From: Luteibaculum sp964627445
Lineage (GTDB): Bacteria; Bacteroidota; Bacteroidia; Flavobacteriales_D; Luteibaculaceae
Length of the DNA stretch: 64,000 bases
Assembly: GCA_964627445.1 (NCBI GenBank)
Contig: CAZVJF010000011.1
Coordinates: 19,713-83,712 of the forward strand
Direction of reading: 5' to 3'
Shown here in pieces: positions 61,423 to 64,000 of the stretch (position 1 is its first letter; each line of letters begins with the position of its first letter). The translations under genes and the position numbers were made by a program. The notes below the pieces were generated by a model. It was given only the letters and a program-made list of their open reading frames with translations. It did no database searches and was not told where the DNA came from.

Positions 61423-63072
61423 TTATTGGGGTACATCGCGTTTGTAGAACACAAAGCCACCGCTACGGTAAAGCTCCTGTAGCTCGGTGTACTTTTCATA
61501 GTTCTTCACCTTAGAAACCTTAGTTACAAAGTAAGCAGGTTTGTCTATTGGACCGGTTAAGAGCCAGTTTTTATCCCTTCGCTTCTCAGATTGATTGGGA
61601 GATTGCCTAAAGTAAAAGAATGGGGCATAGCTTTTAAAACCTAGGGTACGAACGTATACATCTCTACCTCTCAGCTCCTCATAAAATGCGATAGCCTCCC
61701 CTTGCGAGTGGGCCTCTATTTTTGGGACCACAACAGCTGTAAAAGCTTGCATTGTAAAAGCCGTAGCCAGGCACAACACGGTAATAGATCGATACGCTTG
61801 ATTCCGTTTCCATAAAACACTTCCGTATATAACTAAAGCCAGAAAAATTAGGCCAATAATCCACTCCCAGCCTCCCCAAGGCACGTTCACTTGCAGCGCA
61901 CCGACCGCATTAGGATCTGCTATGCGATCCATTAAAACCTCCTTGTTGATGCCTAAAATGGGAAATGCTGTCAACAACAAAGCAAACACACCACCAATAA
62001 AAGCCAATACCCAACCTAGCCATTTGGGTGGATGGTTGCCCTTTTCCATGGCTTGGTATACCGTGTTGGCAGCAAGAAAAGACAAGGGCAGATACGCCAT
62101 GGAGGAGTAATGGACAATTTTGGTGGTCACTATAGTAAACAAGATCATAACCACCCAAAACAGCAGTTTACACCATATAATAAAGCCAGACGTATCCTGG
62201 TATTGTTTAAAAAAGGCGGGAAGGGCGATAACCGACAGTGGAAAACATCCAATCAAAACCACCACAAAGTGGTAATACAGTGGTTGCTCATGCCCGGCAA
62301 CGGGTTGGCTAAATAACTCTATTTGGTATTGGATGAACTCTACTAAAAACCAAGGACCATTTTGAATGGTCTCCGGACCATACCATAAGAAAGAAGCCAC
62401 AAAGGCAGCAAGTGCTAGCAGTAAAATTTGTTGGATACTCCCAGTGCGCCTAAACCGCTTTATTAAACCCCAAAAACTAAAGAAGGTAAGTAGCAGTAGT
62501 AAGAGTCCTACAGGGCCTTTGGTAAGCATGGCTAGACCAATACTAAACCCGCTCAGTAAAGCATATTTCCTTCCATCTTGCTTGCTACCTCCCTGCAAGG
62601 CCTGGTATAGGAAATAAACCGCCACGAAGATGAAGTAGTTAAATACAGGGTCTATGATGGCCGATTTAAAATACAAATGCGGCAGGAAAGAACCCAGGTA
62701 CAGCAACATCCAGATTACCCCAAAGCGTTGGTCTTTTTCCCGCTTTCCGATAAAGAAAATCGTGATCAGAGTAATAATTCCAAAAAACCCATTGGGAAAC
62801 CGTGCACCAAACTCATTAACCCCAAAGAGTTTCATACTCAGCGCTTGCAACCAAAAGAAAAAAGGGGGTTTCTCCCAGAAGGGTTGAAAATCTACACGTA
62901 CTCGGAAGTAGTCTCCCGTAACTATCATTTCACGGGCAGATTCCGCGAAATTGATCTCATCCCAATCAAACAAGTGCACGCTACCTAAAAAGGGAATGAA
63001 AAAATATGCACCTAGCGCAACAGCAAGCCATACAATTCGCGATTGGGAAAACTGAAATACGCTACGCAACAT
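61423..63072 (-). CDS. GT39-type glycosyltransferase (ArnT-like)
   Basis: A 549-aa protein with about eleven membrane helices and the GT-C catalytic loop DWDEINFAESAREMIVTGD near the N-terminus, followed by FWEKPPFFFWLQALS. ArnT-like enzymes move sugars from a polyprenyl phosphate to lipid A or proteins. The adjacent GT2 gene (63084), 11 nt upstream, would make the lipid-linked sugar donor, so the two probably act in series. Confidence 0.9.
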   Translation of the reverse strand: MLRSVFQFSQSRIVWLAVALGAYFFIPFLGSVHLFDWDEINFAESAREMIVTGDYFRVRVDFQPFWEKPPFFFWLQALSMKLFGVNEFGARFPNGFFGIITLITIFFIGKREKDQRFGVIWMLLYLGSFLPHLYFKSAIIDPVFNYFIFVAVYFLYQALQGGSKQDGRKYALLSGFSIGLAMLTKGPVGLLLLLLTFFSFWGLIKRFRRTGSIQQILLLALAAFVASFLWYGPETIQNGPWFLVEFIQYQIELFSQPVAGHEQPLYYHFVVVLIGCFPLSVIALPAFFKQYQDTSGFIIWCKLLFWVVMILFTIVTTKIVHYSSMAYLPLSFLAANTVYQAMEKGNHPPKWLGWVLAFIGGVFALLLTAFPILGINKEVLMDRIADPNAVGALQVNVPWGGWEWIIGLIFLALVIYGSVLWKRNQAYRSITVLCLATAFTMQAFTAVVVPKIEAHSQGEAIAFYEELRGRDVYVRTLGFKSYAPFFYFRQSPNQSEKRRDKNWLLTGPIDKPAYFVTKVSKVKNYEKYTELQELYRSGGFVFYKRDVPQ

Positions 63073-63083
63073 GCATTTAAAAA

Positions 63084-63845
63084 TTAAGCAGCTTTTTTCT
63101 TAACCGAGCGTAGGATCGGGGTTTTAATGAGCCCCTTGCGAGTAAAATAGTGCCTTAATGAAACGCCCAAGACGCCTAAGCCATATTTCATACTGCGCTT
63201 GAAGTTTATCGAAGAGGCTTCATCAAAATATTTGGTAGGACAGGTTACTTCTGCGATTTCATATCCACCATAAATCACCTGAGAAAGCATTTGGTTATCG
63301 AAGACAAAATCATCAGAATTCACCTCCAAATCAATATTTTCTAAAACCTCCCTAGAAAACGCTCTATATCCGGTATGGTACTCAGACAGCTTCTGATCCA
63401 CTAAGATATTTTGTGTAAGTGTTAAAAAGCGATTGGCAACGTATTTATACAGGGGCATTCCACCGCGTAGAGCTCCTTTACCGAGTATTCGGGAAGCGAG
63501 CACTGCATCATACAAACCGCACGCTATTAGGTGCGCTATACTGGGTATTAACATGGGGGTGTATTGGTAATCCGGATGCACCATAATGACAATATCCGCC
63601 CCAATCTCCAAGGCCTTTGCATAACAAGACTTTTGGTTACCACCATAGCCTCTGTTCTCTTTGTGTTCTATGATATGGTGTATACCTAATTCCTTTGCAA
63701 CTAAGATGGTATCATCTTTACTCTTATCATCGGTAAGAATAACCTCATCTACGATATCAAAGGGAATTTCTTGATACGTTTTGCGTAAGGTTTGCCCTGC
63801 ATTATATGCCGGCATAACCACCACCACTTTCTTATTCTGGATCAT
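63084..63845 (-). CDS. GT2 glycosyltransferase, polyprenyl-phosphate sugar synthase-like
   Basis: A 253-aa GT-A enzyme: VVVMPAYNAGQTLRKT, LTDDKSKDDT (donor-binding DxD-type), ENRGYGGNQKSC and the late YHTGYRAFSREVL. It resembles dolichyl-phosphate mannosyltransferase and would load a sugar on undecaprenyl phosphate at the cytoplasmic face. Paired with the GT39 gene. No membrane helix is evident, so it would be peripheral. Confidence 0.88.
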   Translation of the reverse strand: MIQNKKVVVVMPAYNAGQTLRKTYQEIPFDIVDEVILTDDKSKDDTILVAKELGIHHIIEHKENRGYGGNQKSCYAKALEIGADIVIMVHPDYQYTPMLIPSIAHLIACGLYDAVLASRILGKGALRGGMPLYKYVANRFLTLTQNILVDQKLSEYHTGYRAFSREVLENIDLEVNSDDFVFDNQMLSQVIYGGYEIAEVTCPTKYFDEASSINFKRSMKYGLGVLGVSLRHYFTRKGLIKTPILRSVKKKAA

Positions 63846-63954
63846 GAACCCTAAGGTTTAAGGCCACGAAGATAAACATTGTTGTATTAGTCGGATGAAT
63901 AGGAAAGAACCAATAGCATACGTACTATTGCGCTGTTTTCGCACGAAAGGGCAT

Positions 63955-63991
63955 AAAAAAACCCTGACTACGTGAATGTAATCAGGGTTTT
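63955..63991 (-). terminator. Rho-independent terminator at the right edge
   Basis: Arms AAAACCCTGA (63958-63967) and TCAGGGTTTT (63982-63991), with a run of T on the minus strand. It lies upstream of the GT2 gene, so it should end a minus-strand gene located beyond the window; it could work in both directions. Confidence 0.7.
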
Positions 63992-64000
63992 ATAAAAGTG

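Noticed and set aside
1..64000. CRISPR arrays, rRNA, tRNA and transposases
   Set aside because: No regularly spaced repeats, no cloverleaf in the gaps, and no transposase-like protein; the gaps are mostly under 200 nt.

Overview
The window looks like chromosomal DNA of a Bacteroidota bacterium, most likely a marine-type Flavobacteriales member (Cryomorphaceae/Schleiferiaceae-like; this placement is inference). The reasons are a type IX secretion (T9SS) C-terminal domain, a Bacteroidota-style exosortase with its own substrate, promoter -7 elements of the form TAnnTTTG, DUF4783, DUF4834, YfhO and OstA-like families, a short CarB without its regulatory domain, and a queuine tRNA-ribosyltransferase without zinc cysteines. 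There are no rRNAs, tRNAs, CRISPR arrays, transposases or integrases that I can see. Genes are tightly packed, with many 1-30 nt overlaps.

Layout. 1-2604: the end of a T9SS-exported protein, then a small Cys-rich protein with an exosortase sorting tail, an exosortase (Cys79/Arg120/His139) and a small membrane partner. 2605-3692: about 1.1 kb of non-coding mosaic repeats and hairpins. 3693-11574: glyA, fumarylacetoacetase, a Rel/Spo ppGpp enzyme, purA and an OstA/LptA-like protein. 11576-14254 (minus): zinc-ribbon protein, short-chain dehydrogenase, peroxiredoxin-like protein, Crp/Fnr regulator. 14274-19550 (minus): amidase, MCE/MlaD protein, membrane Fe-S protein, HAD phosphatase, CCG-type Fe-S protein and a conserved 159-aa protein. 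LptD is divergent at 19608, followed by ridA.

23241-29217: a menaquinone operon (hotdog thioesterase, menF, menD, menA, menC, menE) preceded by a palindrome and competing hairpins; menB is not present. 29201-35987: rluD, PASTA protein, ddl, rdgB, rlmH, DUF4783, nadC, a YihY membrane protein and a DUF2147 protein. 35990-46679: a surface-polysaccharide region with flippase, two glycosyltransferases, an asparagine-synthase-type amidotransferase, a sulfotransferase, a divergent polysaccharide-deacetylase-like gene and a YfhO membrane protein. 46681-50037: DUF4834, carB and rpmH (L34).

50139-64000: ABC exporter, rsmG, sigma factor, a glycosyltransferase, tgt, an LptF/G-like permease, ispE, accA, dnaB, a secreted protein of the family commonly mislabelled asparagine synthetase B, a GT39 and a GT2 glycosyltransferase, and a terminator at the right edge. 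The recurrent theme is envelope building: two protein-sorting systems (T9SS and exosortase), LPS transport (OstA-like, LptD, LptF/G-like), lipid transport (MCE), peptidoglycan (amidase, Ddl) and surface glycan synthesis. The least ordinary parts are the compact exosortase/Cys-rich substrate module at the left edge and the repeat mosaic next to it.
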